From: JADKCL01 sp046329055 | GTDB taxonomy: Bacteria > Bacteroidota > Bacteroidia > J057 > JADKCL01 | Length of the DNA stretch: 64,000 nt | NCBI GenBank assembly: GCA_046329055.1 | Contig: JAXLVK010000011.1 | Span: 21,495 to 85,494, forward strand | Direction: 5' to 3' | Shown: in pieces, positions 38,229 to 46,051 of the stretch | Numbering within the stretch: position 1 is the first letter of the stretch | Layout of the letters: each line of letters starts with the position of its first letter | Notes under the pieces: model-generated | The model's database searches: none | Told to the model about the DNA's origin: nothing | The model's input: only the letters and a program-made list of their open reading frames with translations | Made by a program: the position numbers and the translations under genes

Positions 38229-38771
38229 TCAGCTCCTGACCTGCAATTGTTGGGCATGGTAGGCGCGAAGCATGTCCTCCAAATCGGCCTCCACAGCCTC
38301 GTCACGGAATCCGCCACCGCGCTGCACCTTCTGTCGAATCCGCGCAAGCGTGAGCGTCTGCCCGAACACATCCATCCCGAAGAAGGCCAAGATGTCCCGC
38401 AAATGATTCAGACCCACCTCGTTGCCGCGTTCGCCCGCCGCGATCCCCACCATCGCTGCTGACTTGCCCCGGAAGCTGTCAGGGTAGTCGCAGGCGTCGA
38501 TGAAGAGCTTCAGCACACCGGGGATGCTGCCATTGTACTCCGGCACCACGAAGAGGAAATGGGTGCTGCTGTCCACCAATTCCTGGATCCAGGCAAACTC
38601 TCCCGTCCGGGGATTGTCCAAGTAGCTGAAGGCCAGCGATTGCGGCACCTGTTCCAATGAAAGCAACTCCGCCGCACAGCCCATCGCCGCGAGCATCTCC
38701 TGACACCGTCGCGCCACGAGCAGACTCAGATTGTCTCGCCGATTGGTCCCGGATACGATGGTCAACTTCAT
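38229..38771 (-). CDS. NADPH-dependent FMN reductase-family protein
   Basis: 180 residues with a flavodoxin-like fold. The N-terminal phosphate loop is SGTNRRDNLS (residues 7-16) and the flavin-contact motif is VVPEYNGSIPGVLKLFIDA (~75-93), with a later GIAAGERGN loop. These are typical of the NAD(P)H:FMN/quinone reductase (SsuE/chromate reductase-like) family, which reduces flavin or quinones in the cytoplasm. The length is normal. It is a single gene, divergent from the hydrolase at 38966. The physiological electron acceptor cannot be inferred. Confidence 0.92.
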   Translation of the reverse strand: MKLTIVSGTNRRDNLSLLVARRCQEMLAAMGCAAELLSLEQVPQSLAFSYLDNPRTGEFAWIQELVDSSTHFLFVVPEYNGSIPGVLKLFIDACDYPDSFRGKSAAMVGIAAGERGNEVGLNHLRDILAFFGMDVFGQTLTLARIRQKVQRGGGFRDEAVEADLEDMLRAYHAQQLQVRS

Positions 38772-38891
38772 GTCCTCAATACCGATTCACTCCTAGATTG
38801 TTTCGCTCGCGCAGAAATTCGCAACCCTTGCACCGTCCCGCACCAGGCGCCCCATGTCCCAAATTTAACCTGCCAACAATCCATTTTTGCC

Positions 38892-38899
38892 TAAGTTTG
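38892..38899 (+). promoter_or_regulatory. Possible -7 box for the hydrolase gene at 38966
   Basis: TAAGTTTG fits TANNTTTG, 66 bases before the ATG. No TTG is found at the -33 spacing, so support is partial. Confidence 0.35.
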
Positions 38900-38965
38900 G
38901 GCTCCCCGAAATATCAGTCAGCTCGGGGCATGCAGTCAATTTGTTCATTAATCCAAGGAAAGACG

Positions 38966-39646
38966 ATGAATTTCAGGTACTACGGTCACTCCTGTTTCTC
39001 GCTTGAGGTCGCTGGCAAGACCCTGCTGTTTGACCCCTTCATCACTGGCAATCCCAAAGCCAGCGAAATCAAGCTCAATGAAATCAAAGCGGACTACATC
39101 CTCCTTTCCCACGCACATGGCGACCACGTTGCGGACGCTGTGGCCCTCGCCGAGCAAACGGGCGCAACCTGCGTCTCCAACTACGAAATCATCACTTGGC
39201 TCCAAGGCAAGGGCATCAAGAATTGCCATCCAATGAACCTCGGCGGGCAGTGGAAATTTGACTTCGGCACGGTGAAAATGACCAATGCCGTCCACACCAG
39301 CAGCTTCCCCGATGGCAGCTACGGCGGCAACCCAGGCGGCTTCATCGTGGACACCGTAGAGGGGACATTTTACTACGCAGGCGACACAGCCCTGATGCCG
39401 GACATGAAACTCTTCGGCAAGCACCATGAGCTGGATTTTGCCATCCTCCCCATCGGCGACAACTTCACCATGGGTTACGAGGACGCAGCCCGCGCCGCCA
39501 AGATGCTCAAGGTGGACAAGGTCATCGGCGTACACTTCGACACCTTCCCCTACATCGTGATCGACCATGCCCTCGCCCGCGAAGCCTTCAAAAGCAAGGG
39601 TGCGAAACTCATCCTGCCCACGATCGGTGGCAGCTTTGAGATCTGA
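38966..39646 (+). CDS. UPF0173-type metal-dependent hydrolase (metallo-beta-lactamase fold)
   Basis: 226 residues from the ATG at 38966; a longer upstream reading is antisense to the reductase gene. The metal-binding motif SHAHGDHVAD (His49, His51, Asp53, His54) opens the fold, with further ligands at NAVHTSSF (~113), YYAGDTAL (~140) and the C-terminal GVHFDTFP (~190). The start MNFRYYGHSCFSLE and FDPFITGNP are characteristic of the UPF0173/YtkL group. The natural substrate is unknown. It is a single-gene unit, followed by an inverted repeat at 39662. Confidence 0.93.
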   Translation: MNFRYYGHSCFSLEVAGKTLLFDPFITGNPKASEIKLNEIKADYILLSHAHGDHVADAVALAEQTGATCVSNYEIITWLQGKGIKNCHPMNLGGQWKFDFGTVKMTNAVHTSSFPDGSYGGNPGGFIVDTVEGTFYYAGDTALMPDMKLFGKHHELDFAILPIGDNFTMGYEDAARAAKMLKVDKVIGVHFDTFPYIVIDHALAREAFKSKGAKLILPTIGGSFEI

Positions 39647-39661
39647 TCATTGAGGAGATAG

Positions 39662-39720
39662 CATGTAGCAGATAGCAGTTGCGGTGCGCGGATGCGACCA
39701 GAAATGCTATCTGCTACATG
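39662..39720. repeat. Perfect 16-bp inverted repeat
   Basis: 39662-39677 pairs perfectly with 39705-39720 around a 27-base loop. No T-run follows, so it is not a classical terminator. It lies between the hydrolase and the multi-domain protein gene, both on the + strand. Confidence 0.85.
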
Positions 39721-39785
39721 TTCAATGCTACCTGAACGAGCCTGCCCAACAAACCCAAGCGCAAGAATTTTGCCCTATTTCACCA

Positions 39786-39816
39786 TTGACCTTCCTCGAT
39801 GGATGGATTACCTTTG
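39786..39816 (+). promoter_or_regulatory. Bacteroidota promoter, TTG-N20-TACCTTTG
   Basis: TTG at 39786-39788, 20 bases, then TACCTTTG at 39809-39816, a full match to the phylum consensus. It lies 37 bases before the ATG at 39854 and is the best promoter match I found in the window. Confidence 0.65.
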
Positions 39817-39853
39817 CCGGGTCTAATTGTCCAGTTTCCAACGCGATATCTTC

Positions 39854-40657
39854 ATGGAAAAGATTTCACCCACCCCCATCGCGCAAACAAAACAAGTCGA
39901 GCAGCCCACCCAAGAGGCTGCCGGAAAATCGCTCGCTGCTCCGGGATTCCAGCTGACCGCTGGCGACATCAGTGCCCCGATCCAGAAAAAGGATGCCTTG
40001 GCGCCTGCCCAGATGCAATGCGTGGCCTCCGCCACCCCCGTTGATCCCAAGTGGCAGGAGTTTGCAGACAAGTTCAACGTGAAGTTCCAATCTGTCCTCC
40101 ACGTCTTCCCGAACATCGCCGACCCCTGCGCCGCCGCGCCAGAAACCACCCCCGAGCAGACCATGACTCCTGCAACCCTGCCGGGCCAAGAGGTGGAATA
40201 CAAGGCGGGCGAGACCTGCGAAGTCCAGACCAGCACCAGCGTCAGCGGAGAATCGTCCCAGACCCCGGCGACACCGCAGGCCGCCACCCCCAATTATTAC
40301 AAACCCTCCCCACGAACTACAAGGGCTCCGACAAGGCCAATGCCTCCCAGAGTCCTTCCCTCACCGCGAGCGGAGGCAAGAAATACGCTGGAGTCGGCGA
40401 CAAAAGCGGCCTCGACCTCACCGCCTACACCTGCTCCAAGCTCTTCACGACCGGGCAGCGCGACAAAATCCTCAGCTTCATCGCCACCGGCCAGATCCCT
40501 GAGCGCCTCTTCAATGGAGACGATGTCGGCAGCTCGACCGCGCAGCAGCGCATCCTCATGTCCGCCCTCATCCTGGCGCAAGGGCACTTCAAGCCCGGCT
40601 CCTTCGAGCAAAGGTCCATGCCCGCATGTGCTGGCACTGGGTCCACCTCACCAATGA
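39854..40657 (+). CDS. N-terminal part of a frameshifted multi-domain protein (FQL/PIQKK motif)
   Basis: Genuine coding runs from the ATG at 39854 to about 40302, where one A appears lost from a run (AAAA to AAA). The correct product then continues in another frame (YKTLPTNYKGSDKANA, GLDLTAYTCSKLF) to about 40612, where a second A is lost, and joins the segment listed at 40626. The last part of this frame (PSPRTTRAPTRPMPP onward) is an artefact. The true N-terminus has a Pro/Gln-rich linker with FQLTAGDISAPIQKK, reminiscent of DUF4157-type proteins linked to contractile injection systems in this phylum. There is no signal peptide. If both bases are restored the protein is 777 residues. Confidence 0.65.
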   Translation: MEKISPTPIAQTKQVEQPTQEAAGKSLAAPGFQLTAGDISAPIQKKDALAPAQMQCVASATPVDPKWQEFADKFNVKFQSVLHVFPNIADPCAAAPETTPEQTMTPATLPGQEVEYKAGETCEVQTSTSVSGESSQTPATPQAATPNYYKPSPRTTRAPTRPMPPRVLPSPRAEARNTLESATKAASTSPPTPAPSSSRPGSATKSSASSPPARSLSASSMETMSAARPRSSASSCPPSSWRKGTSSPAPSSKGPCPHVLALGPPHQ

Positions 40658-42185
40658 TTACGCTGGCACCTCCGTGGGCTCGCTGAACTCCGGCGCCATG
40701 GGCTCCTCCGACTTCATGGGCAACGCCAGCTTCAACACCGGGAAGGCCAGCACCTATTTCGACAACCCCACCGTCTTGGCGGACGCTCTCCCCACGACTG
40801 AAACTGACGGCCTCGGCCCCATCCATGAAGGCACAGGCCACAAGGATGGCCAAAAGGAGCAACTCGACGCCATCGAGAAGCGCAAAAAGGAGATCGAAGC
40901 CTACGAAGCGCTGCCTGAGGACCAGAAAAAGAAGAAGAAGGCTCCCAAGGAGATGAAGAAGAGCTTTGGCCGGAAGAAAGGCATGAGCTGGTCCGAACTC
41001 TCCCAGATCGAGCCCGGCGACTGGCTCTACATCTACAACGCCAACGGCAGCGACTCCGGCAACCACAGCGTCGTGTTTTCGCACTGGGCATCCGACGTCA
41101 TGACCGAGGACGGCATCCAATACCGCGTCGCAGTCATGTTCAGCCAAGGTCAGCCCGAGTGGGGAGGACGCGAGCACACCGCCAACATTGGGGCGGAGTT
41201 CTACCACCGGGAGTCCATCAAGGCCGACAAGGACAAAGGCATCGCCGGACAAAAGGGTTTCCTCATCGACCAAGTCACCTGGGCAACCCGGTTCAGCGAA
41301 AACTCCAAGCCCATCACCACGGCGGAGGAGCTCATCCCGGACAGCAAGAAGGATCCCGCCCAACTCGACGCCAACAACAAGTACATCGAGTCCGTCGAAT
41401 CCAAGAAAGGATTCATCGTGGACCGGAGCAAGCTGCAACAAGCCCTCCAAGTCAAGGGCCAAGCCCTGCTCGACAAGATCGGAACGCAGCTGCCCAAGGG
41501 CCAAGTCGATGTCTTCAAAGGCATCCTCGCTGGCACCAACATCGAAAAGAGCGTCAAGGCCATCCAGAAACTCTCCGCATTGTCCACCAACCTCGACCTG
41601 ACCAGGCTCGACGCGACCAAGAAAAACGCCGAGCACGAGGAATGGGAAAAAGGCGTCAAGGAAAAGACCGATGGCGTCACGAAGCTGGAATCCGACAAGA
41701 AATCTTTGGAGGACGAGAAGGGCAAGCTCACCGAGGAGCAGAAAGTGACAGGAATTCCTGCATTGAAGGCCCAGGTCAAGTCCATCGAGGGCGCCATCAA
41801 GAAGCTGAAGAAAGGTGATCCCAAGATTGCCGAACTGCAGGCCGAGGTGGACAAGCTCAAGGGCAACATCACCACGCTGGAAGGCGACCCGGAAGCCTCC
41901 AAGAAGGCCGACGCACGCGCCAAGGAGATCAAGACCCGCCTCGGAGAGATCGCCAAGGCCGTCTCCACCAACAAGTACAATACCACCAAGCTGGCTGGAG
42001 AGCTCGAAAAACTGAAGAAAAACGAGCCCTTCATCACAGCCCACCCCGGCAACTGGAGCGGCAAGGACGTGAGCGAGAAAACCGACGGGAAGCTGGAAAA
42101 CATCATTTCCCGCACCGATCTCGAAGGTATGCTCACCGACAAGCCCTACGTGAAGCCGGAGAAGGCCAAGGCCAAGAAAAAATAA
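40626..42185 (+). CDS. C-terminal part of the same protein: possible Cys/His hydrolase core and coiled-coil tail
   Basis: The ATG at 40626 is internal; the full gene begins at 39854. The segment opens MCWHWVHLTNDYAG, in the restored context VHARMCWHWV, with a Cys where NlpC/P60 or CHAP-type peptidases place their nucleophile. About 140 residues later comes LSQIEPGDWLYIYNA and SGNHSVVFSHW, resembling the His-containing strand of those folds. A Lys-rich insert (EDQKKKKKAPKEMKK) separates the two. From ~290 onward a long charged, heptad-like region (KLESDKKSLEDEKGKL, ALKAQVKSIEGAIKKL) predicts coiled coil, ending KPEKAKAKKK. No secretion signal is visible. The enzymatic interpretation is inference from two motifs; the overall protein may be an uncharacterised effector. 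Confidence 0.7.
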   Translation: MCWHWVHLTNDYAGTSVGSLNSGAMGSSDFMGNASFNTGKASTYFDNPTVLADALPTTETDGLGPIHEGTGHKDGQKEQLDAIEKRKKEIEAYEALPEDQKKKKKAPKEMKKSFGRKKGMSWSELSQIEPGDWLYIYNANGSDSGNHSVVFSHWASDVMTEDGIQYRVAVMFSQGQPEWGGREHTANIGAEFYHRESIKADKDKGIAGQKGFLIDQVTWATRFSENSKPITTAEELIPDSKKDPAQLDANNKYIESVESKKGFIVDRSKLQQALQVKGQALLDKIGTQLPKGQVDVFKGILAGTNIEKSVKAIQKLSALSTNLDLTRLDATKKNAEHEEWEKGVKEKTDGVTKLESDKKSLEDEKGKLTEEQKVTGIPALKAQVKSIEGAIKKLKKGDPKIAELQAEVDKLKGNITTLEGDPEASKKADARAKEIKTRLGEIAKAVSTNKYNTTKLAGELEKLKKNEPFITAHPGNWSGKDVSEKTDGKLENIISRTDLEGMLTDKPYVKPEKAKAKKK

Positions 42186-42253
42186 TTGAGATTTTTTCGG
42201 AGGTCCGTGTGGAAAGTGGGGCCGAGGTGCATCTACCCTATGAACCCACTCGA

Positions 42254-42284
42254 CTGACGCACTTCAGAGAGCGTCAGATCTTTT
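42254..42284 (+). terminator. Probable intrinsic terminator
   Basis: A 7-bp stem (42254-42260 with 42271-42277), a 10-base loop, then ATCTTTT. It is located 70 bases after the stop at 42185. Confidence 0.65.
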
Positions 42285-42336
42285 CACCACCCAAGGGAGA
42301 ATCAGGACTCCCACACTCCGGATCAAAAATTACCCG

Positions 42337-42371
42337 AGCCCGGCCCCAGAAAGGCCGGGCTTGGATTTTTT
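42337..42371 (+). terminator. Intrinsic terminator overlapping the next promoter
   Basis: A perfect 9-bp GC stem (42337-42345 with 42353-42361), a 7-base loop, then a T-run. The tail overlaps the TTG of the promoter for the lipoprotein at 42394. Confidence 0.82.
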
Positions 42372-42389
42372 GAATTCTCGCTAGATTTG
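42361..42389 (+). promoter_or_regulatory. Bacteroidota promoter, TTG-N18-TAGATTTG, nearly leaderless
   Basis: TTG at 42361-42363, 18 bases, then TAGATTTG at 42382-42389, four bases before the ATG at 42394. Transcription would begin at or beside the start codon. Confidence 0.6.
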
Positions 42390-42393
42390 AATC

Positions 42394-42804
42394 ATGAAAC
42401 CCGCCTTCCGCCTCCTTGCCCTCCTCTCCATGGCCACGCTGCTCACCCTGTCCGTCGTGGGCTGTGGCGACGCCGCAAAAAAGAAAGAAATCCCGCCGGA
42501 GGAGATGATCGCCAAGAGCTGGAAACTCCAGAAGCTCAGCCTTCCGGGCGAGCAAGTTGATCCGGCCATCATGGGCACCTCGTCCTTCACCTTCTACAAA
42601 AACGGACGCTACGAGATCCTCATGGGCGAATTGGAACGGGGAAAATGGTGGCTCAGCCCCGACAAAAAGATCCTCTTCACCAAGGCGGACATCCGCCCCG
42701 AGGCCGGGGAGATGGACATCGTCAAGCTCGAACCGGATTACCTGATCCTCACGAACAACCTCCCGGAAAATCCCGTGACCTTTGAGATGGTGCCGGTGCA
42801 GTGA
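42394..42804 (+). CDS. Small lipocalin-like lipoprotein
   Basis: 136 residues. The lipoprotein signal ends SVVGC, giving a lipidated Cys near residue 24. The mature part has the small lipocalin-like pattern KSWKLQKL, SFTFYKNGRYEI, KWWLSPDKKILF and a final strand VTFEMVPVQ. It resembles in plan the secreted protein at 1780, though identity is low. It probably sits on the inner leaflet of the outer membrane. It is convergent with the L,D-transpeptidase, six bases apart. The ligand is unknown. Confidence 0.8.
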   Translation: MKPAFRLLALLSMATLLTLSVVGCGDAAKKKEIPPEEMIAKSWKLQKLSLPGEQVDPAIMGTSSFTFYKNGRYEILMGELERGKWWLSPDKKILFTKADIRPEAGEMDIVKLEPDYLILTNNLPENPVTFEMVPVQ

Positions 42805-42810
42805 GCCCGT

Positions 42811-43413
42811 TCAGTGCAGGATTTTGATCTCGGTCCCTGTCCGGATCAGCCCATAGAGTTCATCTACATCCCTGCATTTCAGCGAGATGCAGCCCAATGT
42901 CCAGTTCTTCTTGCCCACAATGAGGTCGTCCCTCCCCGAAGGGGTGCCGTGGATGCCGATCTCCCCTCCTATCCCTGCATCTGCCGGAATCTCCTTGGCG
43001 GCTTTGCGTCGGGCAAATCGCGCTTCTGACTCAGCTGTGGGATAATCCACCCAAATGAATTTGCTCCATGAGGCGTGGGGATACTTGGTCCTCACGTGAA
43101 ATGTCCCCTCAGGCGTGCGGCCGTCGCCTTCCATGCGTTTGTCCGGTCCGGGATCAAATCCCAGCACCACCGGATAGGTGCGCAACAGCTTGTCCTTTTC
43201 GTACAGCAGCAGCTTGTACTGCGACTTTTGGATCACGATGCGGGTTTTCATCGTGTCCACAGTAGCGGCTGTAAGCGGGGACAATTCTTCAGTGGGCGCA
43301 GCGGCAGGTTGACATGAAAACAGGCCCAGGGCAATCAAGCCCAACAGGATGAATGGATGAAATGCGGAAGCCAGCAATTGGGAAAACATTGAAAGCTGAT
43401 TGGATTTGACCAT
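42811..43413 (-). CDS. L,D-transpeptidase (YkuD-domain) lipoprotein
   Basis: 200 residues from the ATG at 43413; the longer reading lacks a signal. A hydrophobic N-terminus ends GLFSC, a lipobox, so the protein is periplasmic and membrane-anchored. The YkuD domain starts at TRIVIQKSQYKLLLYEKDKLL and carries the active-site block IGIHGTPSG followed by NWTLGCISLKCRDVDEL, with the catalytic Cys in LGCISL. Such enzymes form 3-3 cross-links in peptidoglycan or attach proteins to it. The DGRTPEGTFHV strand is also typical. It is transcribed alone; a hairpin-forming repeat lies upstream at 43518. Confidence 0.93.
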   Translation of the reverse strand: MVKSNQLSMFSQLLASAFHPFILLGLIALGLFSCQPAAAPTEELSPLTAATVDTMKTRIVIQKSQYKLLLYEKDKLLRTYPVVLGFDPGPDKRMEGDGRTPEGTFHVRTKYPHASWSKFIWVDYPTAESEARFARRKAAKEIPADAGIGGEIGIHGTPSGRDDLIVGKKNWTLGCISLKCRDVDELYGLIRTGTEIKILH

Positions 43414-43517
43414 GATCAGGATGCGTTTTCTCCACCGGATGCGGCTTTCCGGCAGCTGGATGAAGCGGGTTACGAAGAAATGGGAGCTCAGGTTCTGATC
43501 TTCGCACCCGATTTTTC

Positions 43518-43580
43518 GCCACAAGGCACAAAGGCACGAAGCTATGCGCACCCAGCTCCGTGCCTTTGTGCCTTTGTGGC
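43518..43580. repeat. Imperfect 20-bp inverted repeat (CACAAAGGCAC type)
   Basis: 43518-43537 pairs with 43560-43580 apart from one bulged base. The arms carry the CACAAAGGCAC/GTGCCTTTGTG repeat. It lies between two minus-strand units and may end the DUF4293 operon, but no U-run follows on that strand. Confidence 0.7.
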
Positions 43581-43601
43581 CAATAAGAACCCAATATTGG
43601 C

Positions 43602-44186
43602 TTACACCACCACAGAGGAGTCATCACCATCCGGCCCTGGCCCAGGCACTTCGACTGCTTTGGATTCGCCACTGTGCGTCAGCAACCCTGAATGCGGCAG
43701 GATCTTGCCCTGTGCCCGGAAAATGAAGTAGAGGATGAAGAAGACGAAGAGCATTTCCCGCTGAAAACCCGCCTCAAGCTGATCCGCAGCGGCATCGCGG
43801 CCCACATTGTACAGCGCAAAGTAGCGGATCATCGCCCCCGTGGCCCCATACAGCACCGCCAACCAAAAGGCCCTCCGTGCCCGGTGCAGCTTGTCGAAGT
43901 CATTCTTGTTCGTGAACAATGCCCGCAACAGGACGAAAGTCAACAGCAAACCCACCAAGGCGTACGGCCAATGCAGCGGCAATTGCCAGAGGTAGCGGAT
44001 GCTCGCGACATCCACCCCGTCACCCATGTCACGGTCGATCACCACCCAGGTTCCATAGACCGAGGCGTGGACTTTTGCAGCGAAATTGGAGGCGTAGGCA
44101 ATCGGGGCCACGAGCAGGGCGGCACTCAATCCGGCCGCCAAAAGGAGGAAGACATTGGCCCGGCGAAACAGCCTTCCTTTGCTCAT
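43602..44186 (-). CDS. Four-helix membrane protein, DUF4293-related
   Basis: 194 residues with four hydrophobic segments (about 12-32, 70-88, 105-125 and 140-157) and a periplasmic loop after the first. The layout mirrors the preceding DUF4293 protein, whose stop codon it overlaps by one base (TGATG), so the pair is translationally coupled. The C-terminal tail is Pro/Gly-rich and acidic (PGPGPDGDDSSVVV). Function is unknown; common ancestry with DUF4293 is inferred from topology and position. Confidence 0.75.
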   Translation of the reverse strand: MSKGRLFRRANVFLLLAAGLSAALLVAPIAYASNFAAKVHASVYGTWVVIDRDMGDGVDVASIRYLWQLPLHWPYALVGLLLTFVLLRALFTNKNDFDKLHRARRAFWLAVLYGATGAMIRYFALYNVGRDAAADQLEAGFQREMLFVFFILYFIFRAQGKILPHSGLLTHSGESKAVEVPGPGPDGDDSSVVV

Positions 44187-44725
44187 CAGCGGATGCGGTC
44201 CATGCCACGGACCATCTTCTCATCCTTTTGGATGCGCTTGATGGCCCACCATGTGAGCAGCAGGGCGATCAACGGCGCCGCCAATCCCCACTGTGGCAGG
44301 GAGCGGTACAGTTCTCCGGAAGCAGTCGCGTCGCCGCCCATGTCTTGCAACCAAGTGCGGATGGGCACGAGCATCACGAACATCGCCATGAGCAGCACAA
44401 TCCCCCCATAAGCCATTTTGATCTGCAATTGGCGGTTGTTGTACATGAAAATGGTCACGAGCAGCAATCCAGCGATCACCAGCACCAAGCCAAATTGAAT
44501 GGTGAGAAAGGTATTGCTCGTGAGTCCCAGGGTCTCCTCGGTGAAGGGATTGTCGATGCTCATTTGCGAGCTTTCCACCCGCACAGACAGCGGAGAGGCC
44601 GTGATGGTCTTGGATCCACCGTCCCCGTCATCCGGATTCATCACCAACCAGGTCGGGAAAAACAGGAACGCGACGCACAAAGCCGCCGCCAGGAACAACA
44701 AGATCGTTTGGATACGCTGAATCAT
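44186..44725 (-). CDS. DUF4293 family membrane protein
   Basis: 179 residues from the ATG at 44725, which gives the family's usual start MIQRIQTILLFLAA; the longer reading adds 29 unrelated residues. Four hydrophobic segments and a Gly/Ser/Thr-rich loop (NPDDGDGGSKTITASP) after the first fit the DUF4293 family, found almost only in Bacteroidota and of unknown function. It is followed immediately by the related gene at 43602. It is divergent from the thiolase gene, with a 13-bp inverted repeat between. Confidence 0.85.
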   Translation of the reverse strand: MIQRIQTILLFLAAALCVAFLFFPTWLVMNPDDGDGGSKTITASPLSVRVESSQMSIDNPFTEETLGLTSNTFLTIQFGLVLVIAGLLLVTIFMYNNRQLQIKMAYGGIVLLMAMFVMLVPIRTWLQDMGGDATASGELYRSLPQWGLAAPLIALLLTWWAIKRIQKDEKMVRGMDRIR

Positions 44726-44750
44726 ACTTCTTCTTTCAGACAGCGAATTT

Positions 44751-44821
44751 AATTGATAGTTGAGAGTTCTGGCATGCAAAACGAAAGGGAAGCGTGAATT
44801 ATCAACTGTCAACTATCAATT
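44751..44821. repeat. 13-bp inverted repeat in a divergent promoter region
   Basis: 44751-44763 pairs perfectly with 44809-44821. The right arm belongs to a run of 7-base near-repeats (TCAACTG, TCAACTA, TCAATTG). It lies between divergent DUF4293 and thiolase genes, so an operator or cruciform role is possible. Confidence 0.7.
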
Positions 44822-44834
44822 GTCAATTCCTAAG

Positions 44835-44842
44835 TAGTTTTG
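44835..44842 (+). promoter_or_regulatory. Possible -7 box for the thiolase gene, nearly leaderless
   Basis: TAGTTTTG fits TANNTTTG five bases before the ATG at 44848. The nearest TTG is at too short a spacing, so the call is tentative. Confidence 0.4.
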
Positions 44843-44847
44843 CCGCC

Positions 44848-46050
44848 ATGAAGACCGCGTACATCGTCGATGCCGTGCGTACCCCCATTGGGAGGTATGC
44901 AGGCAGCCTGAGTTCCGTCCGTCCGGATGACATGCTCGCCATCGTGATCAAGGCCCTGATCCAGCGGAATCCCAGCTTGGACTTGGCTGCGATTGAGGAG
45001 GTGATCGCAGGTGCAGCCAACCAAGCCGGGGAAGACAACCGGAACGTGGCGCGGATGGCAGGATTGCTTGCGGGGTTGCCCGTTTCGGTGGCCGGCGTGA
45101 CAGTGAACCGCCTCTGCGCGAGCGGATTGCAGGCATTGATCGACGCGTCACGGGGCATCCGTGCTGGCGATGGCAGCGTCTTCATCGCAGGTGGCGAGGA
45201 GAGCATGACGCGGGCGCCTTTCGTACAGGGCAAAAGCGACAATGCTTATGGCCGACTGCCCGATTTCTATGACACGACCTTCGGATGGCGCTTCACCAAT
45301 CCGGCATTGAGCAAGCTCTACCATCCCTACGCCATGGGCGAAACCGCCGAAAACCTCGCCGAACGCTACCAAATCAGCCGGGAGGAGCAGGATGAGTTTG
45401 CCTTCCTGACCCAGATGAAGTGGAAGGCAGCCCAAGATGCAGGCAAGTTCGCAGACGAGATTGTGCCCGTGATGCTCCCGCAGCGCAAGGGCGACCCGGT
45501 TCCATTCGCCGTGGACGAGCATCCCCGCCCGGAAACGACCATGGACGGCCTTGCCAAGCTGCGTCCGGCATTCAAGGAAGGTGGCAGCGTCACCGCAGGC
45601 AACAGCTCCGGCATCAACGACGGCTCTTCCGCCCTGCTGCTCTGCGACGAGGACAGCCTCAAGCGCTTCAACCTCACCCCCATCGCCCGTGTTGTGAGCA
45701 GCGCAGTCGCAGGTGTCGATCCAGCCATCATGGGCATCGGTCCGGTGCCAGCCACACAGAAGGCCCTGCAACGCGCAGGCCTGAAAGTCAGCGACCTCGG
45801 TCTCGTGGAACTCAATGAGGCATTTGCAGCCCAGAGCATCCCCTGCATCCGCGACCTCGGCCTCGACCCGCAAATCGTGAACGTGAACGGCGGCGCGATC
45901 GCACTCGGACACCCGCTCGGTTGTTCCGGCGCGCGCATCATGACCACCCTTGTGCACGAGATGAAGCGTCGCCCCAATGTCCGCTACGGCCTCGCGAGCA
46001 TGTGCATCGGCGTGGGTCAGGGCGCGTCCATGATCGTTGAGAGGTGCTGA
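44848..46050 (+). CDS. Acetyl-CoA acyltransferase (thiolase), 3-oxoadipyl-CoA thiolase-like
   Basis: 400 residues from the ATG at 44848. The catalytic Cys90 is in NRLCASGLQAL, with the His in IALGHPLGCSG (~355) and a second Cys in CIGVGQGASM (~385), all intact. The motif GAANQAGEDNRNVARMA (~55-71) is the signature I associate with 3-oxoadipyl-CoA thiolases (PcaF/PaaJ), but general acetyl-CoA acetyltransferases share much of it. No other aromatic-degradation gene is adjacent, so a role in fatty-acid or ketone metabolism is equally possible. truA starts one base after the stop, suggesting co-transcription. Confidence 0.9.
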   Translation: MKTAYIVDAVRTPIGRYAGSLSSVRPDDMLAIVIKALIQRNPSLDLAAIEEVIAGAANQAGEDNRNVARMAGLLAGLPVSVAGVTVNRLCASGLQALIDASRGIRAGDGSVFIAGGEESMTRAPFVQGKSDNAYGRLPDFYDTTFGWRFTNPALSKLYHPYAMGETAENLAERYQISREEQDEFAFLTQMKWKAAQDAGKFADEIVPVMLPQRKGDPVPFAVDEHPRPETTMDGLAKLRPAFKEGGSVTAGNSSGINDGSSALLLCDEDSLKRFNLTPIARVVSSAVAGVDPAIMGIGPVPATQKALQRAGLKVSDLGLVELNEAFAAQSIPCIRDLGLDPQIVNVNGGAIALGHPLGCSGARIMTTLVHEMKRRPNVRYGLASMCIGVGQGASMIVERC

Positions 46051-46051
46051 G

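Noticed and set aside
40425..42044. 539-codon minus-strand frame over the effector-like gene
   Set aside because: Leu/Gly/Val/Asp-rich antisense of a Lys-rich coiled-coil region; no motif.
39827..42185. A contractile injection system locus around the effector-like gene
   Set aside because: No sheath, tube, baseplate or AAA gene is present within the window; only the N-terminal motif suggests such a link.
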